From assembly GCF_014697615.1 (NCBI RefSeq), contig NZ_JACJSD010000001.1:1-64000 (forward strand): a stretch of DNA of 64,000 nt, read 5' to 3'. The number at the start of each line of letters is the position of its first letter. The first letter of the stretch is position 1. Position numbers and translations under genes: made by a program. The notes beneath the pieces are model-generated. The model searched no databases. It was not told the origin of the DNA and saw nothing but the letters and a program-made list of their open reading frames with translations. The stretch is from Nostoc sp. FACHB-280. Lineage in GTDB: Bacteria; Cyanobacteriota; Cyanobacteriia; Cyanobacteriales; Nostocaceae. Below are positions 60,929 to 64,000 of the stretch, one piece after another.

Positions 60929-61783
60929 GTGAACTTTTTTATTGGTTGTGCAGTTTGGGCGTATAAAGGTTGGGTGGGTGAGTTGTATCCTCCAGGGACT
61001 CGCGCTACTGATTTTTTGCGTCTTTACAGTCGTCGCTTGACTACGGTTGAAGGCAATACTACCTTTTATGCTGTGCCTAACCAAGAAACTGTCAACCGTT
61101 GGGTAGCCCAAACACCTCCAGGTTTTGAATTTTGCCTCAAGTTACCACGCGATATCACCCATAAAGGTTTACTCCAACCCAATATTTCCGCAGCTTTGAA
61201 GTTTTTAGAAGAAATGCAGCCTTTAGGGAAACGCTTGGGGCCGATGTTTGTCCAGCTACCTCCCAGTTATCCAGGGAAACTAATTGATGATTTAACTGCT
61301 TTTCTCGAAGCTTGGCCAAGGGAAACAGCACCTCTAGCTTTAGAAGTCAGACATTTAGATTGGTTTAAAGAACCTTACAGTAGTCAATTAACAGCGTTGC
61401 TAGAAAATCTTGGTGTTGGAAGAGTATTGTTAGATTCGCGTCCGATCTACAATGGCGAAGATGATCCCCAGTTACAATCAGAACGACGCAAACCAAAATT
61501 ACCTGTACAATTCAGCGTTACAGCACCTTTTAGCTTGATTCGGTTTATTTCCCATCCCACATTATCTGAGAATCAGCAGTTTATGGCCGAATGGGTAACT
61601 CAGATTCAAAAATGGTTGCAGGCGGGGACAAAAATCTACTTCTTTGTCCATTGTCCTTTAGAAGAGCGATCGCCACACAACGCCCGTCACTTTCAACAGC
61701 TATTAGAACAAAGCGGTGTTTCAGTTCCGCCTTTACCTTGGAATCACCTAGAAAATCCACCAAATCAGCTAAGTTTGTGGTAA
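60929..61783 (+). CDS. DUF72 family protein
   Basis: The 284-residue protein begins FFIGCAVWAYKGWVGELYPPG and has FCLKLPRDITHKG, GPMFVQLPPSY and LALEVRHLDWF, all typical of the DUF72 TIM-barrel family (no characterised reaction). The start is GTG 60929. It is divergent from the DUF1622 gene. Confidence 0.88.
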   Translation: MNFFIGCAVWAYKGWVGELYPPGTRATDFLRLYSRRLTTVEGNTTFYAVPNQETVNRWVAQTPPGFEFCLKLPRDITHKGLLQPNISAALKFLEEMQPLGKRLGPMFVQLPPSYPGKLIDDLTAFLEAWPRETAPLALEVRHLDWFKEPYSSQLTALLENLGVGRVLLDSRPIYNGEDDPQLQSERRKPKLPVQFSVTAPFSLIRFISHPTLSENQQFMAEWVTQIQKWLQAGTKIYFFVHCPLEERSPHNARHFQQLLEQSGVSVPPLPWNHLENPPNQLSLW

Positions 61784-61950
61784 ATTCTTCCCGATATTTC
61801 AGGACTGACACACAAAATATTCAACTCATACTCACTTCAAAAAGAGTAATAATAGTTATTGCAAGACATTTTTAATAAAGCGGGAGTCGTTCTCTTTTTT
61901 AAGAAGGGCATTATATATCCCTGAGCAAATTTGCTAAGAGGATATTAACA

Positions 61951-62048
61951 ATGCTTAAAAATAACCAAGAGAAATGGCTTGATTTTTTATGTGGATTGTG
62001 ATTGGGGCGATCGTTGGTAAGCAGTTTCATCAAAGGAGGTTCAGATGA
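61951..62048 (+). other. Two overlapping tiny ORFs leading into the next gene
   Basis: A 16-codon frame (61951-62001, MLKNNQEKWLDFLCGL) follows an AGAGGAT box. A 19-codon frame (61989-62048, MWIVIGAIVGKQFHQRRFR) overlaps it, and its TGA overlaps the ATG of the 146-residue gene (ATGA). They could act as leader peptides that couple translation, but could also be chance. Confidence 0.3.
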
Positions 62049-62485
62049 GTCGTCTTCTTTATGAAAAATCAATTTCATATCAAGGATATCTCATCATTCC
62101 GTTTGTTTACGGCAAAGCTGATGCTTACGAAATCTATTCCTACAAACTGTTGTCAGAAATCGGCAATAAAAGTAGATTTCACAAAACCGAAAATCCAGCA
62201 GGCATCTATGGTAATAGCATTAATAATATTATTGATATTGCCAAAGAACATCTTGACAAAAATTTAGAATTTATCAGTCAACAAGATTGTTTTAAGTCTC
62301 GCTATATTTTCCGTAACAACTTGATTATCATCTTTCAACAAAATGGTAAATATTTCTACGACCATTATCCACCAGAGTTATTGAATAATATTGCCGCCCC
62401 AAAATTATTCAATTCCGAATATGAATGCTTGAGTTGGATACAAACTGGGTTGAATGGACAATATGTCCGACAGCAAGCAAGCTAA
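62045..62485 (+). CDS. Unknown protein (146 residues)
   Basis: An AAAGGAGGT box lies just before the ATG, so expression is likely. The soluble protein has SYQGYLIIPFVYGKADAYEIYSYKL at the start and YDHYPPELLNN near the end. No motif or family is recognised. It precedes a glycosyltransferase gene by 54 bases in the same direction. Confidence 0.75.
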   Translation: MSRLLYEKSISYQGYLIIPFVYGKADAYEIYSYKLLSEIGNKSRFHKTENPAGIYGNSINNIIDIAKEHLDKNLEFISQQDCFKSRYIFRNNLIIIFQQNGKYFYDHYPPELLNNIAAPKLFNSEYECLSWIQTGLNGQYVRQQAS

Positions 62486-62539
62486 ACCAAAGTCATACTT
62501 GACATAAACTAATGATGGTTTGGTTGGTAAGGATTTTTC

Positions 62540-64000
62540 TTGATTAACCAAGCCATCACTAAAAATACTCCACTTCCCAAGCTAAACTGGCATAAACAGC
62601 TTTCTTACCTAGCCATTAGCCTCTATTTTGCAGAATTAATGTTGTATAAGTTACCTCGGTTGCAGTCTATTTGGCAACAATTTCGCTTATCAGCCGCATT
62701 TCCTTATCTCAGCTTGTTAGTTTGGCTACTGCCTTTATTATTATTTACCTCTGGGCAGAATAGTTTGATGGCACATGATGAAGGGCTGTATGCTTGGCGG
62801 GCGCGTCGGATGTTTGATTCTGGCGATTGGATAGCACCTTGGGGTACTGTGCATCATAAAACTCCTGGTTTTTATTGGATGATTGCCCGTGCTTATACAA
62901 TATTTGGGATGAGTGAAGTTAGTGCCAGAATTCCCAGTGCGATCGCGGGAATTTTGTGCTTATTTCTCATATATGAAATCGGCAAAATTATTTTAAATCA
63001 AAAATTAGCTTGGTTAGCTGCTGCTATTTTGAGTGTAGAATTTTTGTGGTTGCAATATTGCCGATTAGGCGCACCTGATGTGCCGATGATTTTTTTAGTT
63101 TTATTGGCTATTTTTTCTTTAATTAAAGCTGAAGTACAATCAAAATATTCCTCTATTTGGCGATTTGTAGCAGGTTTATGTTTAGGTTTAGGCTTCTTAG
63201 TCAGAAGTTTTATGATTTTCTTGCCAGCAATGGCATTATTACCTTACCTTATTGGTGAAAATCGTCGTCATCGCCATCTTACCAACCCGATTTTATATTT
63301 GGGTTTAATATTAGGTTTTATCCCCACTTTCATCTGGCTAGTGTTAAGTTGGCAGCGTTATGGTACAGATAGTTTAAATGCTTTATTACAATTTGTTTTT
63401 CAGTTAGGTTCTGAAGAACGAGCCGGAAATGGGATTATATTTTACTTTTGGAATGTGCCTTTAAAAGCATTTCCTTGGGTGTTTTTCAGTGTTTTAGGTT
63501 TAATTATTGCCTGTCGTCGTCCTATTGTTAATTATCATTTATTATTAGTTGGTTTTCCGATAGTTTTATTTACCGAACTCAGTATTTTCTCAACGCGATT
63601 ATCTCACTATAGTCTTGGTCTTTATCCTTTCATTGCCTTATTAGCCGCATTAGGTTTAGATTGGTTGGGTAAAATTTACGAGAAAACACAACCATCTAAG
63701 CATCTTCCTCGTAATTTAAGTTATTGCTGTGGTGGATTAGGTGTTTTACTTTTATTAGCAGGTATGTATCTTTTAATTTGGGGTAATGCAGAGATTAGCA
63801 AATATGCACCCCTGGGCTTAATTGTGGGATTGAGTTGTTTAATTTTACCTGGTGTGTGGATTTGTTATCACCACTACAATTACAAGTTTTTTACCGCAAA
63901 TTATTGGTTAGCTGGGTGGTTGATTCCCTGTTGGTTAGCTTTAGCGGTTGCTGGAAGTTTGGGATTAATTGGTGATTATAATCCAGCCTTTAGAAGATTT
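62540..64000 (+). CDS. GT39-type (ArnT-like) membrane glycosyltransferase, cut by window edge
   Basis: The frame is open from 62531 to the window end, about 487 codons. It carries the first-loop acidic pair MAHDEGLYAWRARRMFD, then LGAPDVPMIFL, and at least ten hydrophobic segments, including HYSLGLYPFIALLAALGLDWL. It uses polyprenyl-phosphate sugar donors on the periplasmic side. I start at TTG 62540, with AAGGA six bases upstream. ATG 62639 would remove 33 residues. The C-terminus is outside the window. Confidence 0.85.
   Translation, partial: MINQAITKNTPLPKLNWHKQLSYLAISLYFAELMLYKLPRLQSIWQQFRLSAAFPYLSLLVWLLPLLLFTSGQNSLMAHDEGLYAWRARRMFDSGDWIAPWGTVHHKTPGFYWMIARAYTIFGMSEVSARIPSAIAGILCLFLIYEIGKIILNQKLAWLAAAILSVEFLWLQYCRLGAPDVPMIFLVLLAIFSLIKAEVQSKYSSIWRFVAGLCLGLGFLVRSFMIFLPAMALLPYLIGENRRHRHLTNPILYLGLILGFIPTFIWLVLSWQRYGTDSLNALLQFVFQLGSEERAGNGIIFYFWNVPLKAFPWVFFSVLGLIIACRRPIVNYHLLLVGFPIVLFTELSIFSTRLSHYSLGLYPFIALLAALGLDWLGKIYEKTQPSKHLPRNLSYCCGGLGVLLLLAGMYLLIWGNAEISKYAPLGLIVGLSCLILPGVWICYHHYNYKFFTANYWLAGWLIPCWLALAVAGSLGLIGDYNPAFRRF

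Overview
The window comes from a filamentous, heterocyst-forming cyanobacterium (order Nostocales, Nostoc/Anabaena type). The evidence is a full-length hetR of 299 codons, a probable patD, glnB (PII), cyanobacterial-type minC-minD-minE, many GCGATCGC (HIP1) octamers, heptamer repeats of the GTGCTGA type between genes, MITE-like inverted repeats, and AT-rich intergenic DNA. The HetR sequence differs from the Nostoc PCC 7120 protein as I remember it, so this is a relative of that strain. No rRNA, tRNA, CRISPR array or prophage was recognised.

Layout. 1-5.2 kb: start of an IS630-type transposase, an unusual protein ending in an acyl carrier domain, thiC with a TPP riboswitch, an exported phosphodiester glycosidase-like protein and an RluE-type pseudouridine synthase. 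5.3-10.6 kb: signalling block with a PAS histidine kinase, a zinc-ribbon PP2C phosphatase, an FHA Ser/Thr kinase and a small DUF4327-like protein. 11.3-18 kb: TPR membrane protein, a giant four-enzyme glycosyltransferase/methyltransferase and a SPINDLY-type glycosyltransferase; the last two share a terminal module. 18-25 kb: Rel/SpoT, probable PatD, an XPB-like helicase overlapping a Bax1-like (DUF790) nuclease, then repeats and a TPR-gene remnant. 25-36 kb: clpB, gloA, small proteins, a phosphatase, an excisionase-fold/PIN toxin-antitoxin pair, an alcohol dehydrogenase and a PiT transporter. 36-46 kb: a coiled-coil DMT transporter, 1.4 kb of hetR upstream DNA, hetR, rpsD, moaA and a roughly 1 kb tandem array with the hallmarks of the heterocyst sRNA NsiR1. 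46-56.5 kb: subtilase, lipoprotein, thiD, glnB, MAPEG protein and minCDE. 57-64 kb: a DUF1537 kinase, a ribbon-helix-helix-like gene overlapping an HNH nuclease gene broken by one stop codon, membrane proteins, a DUF72 protein, and a GT39 glycosyltransferase running off the right edge.

How it fits together. Nitrogen status and development are the strongest theme: PII, HetR, probable PatD and the sRNA array lie within about 32 kb, with minCDE near by for division control. The array has at least seven diverging copies. Each has a TCCGGA-like DIF box about 34-38 bases before the likely transcript start, and most end in a T-run. It lies about 3 kb downstream of hetR, and no hetF (its usual neighbour in the strains I know) is in the window. 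Other points of interest are the ACP fusion, the XPB-Bax1 pair, the shared module in the glycosyltransferases, a nested hairpin just after hetR, and dispersed intergenic repeats that have entered reading frames.
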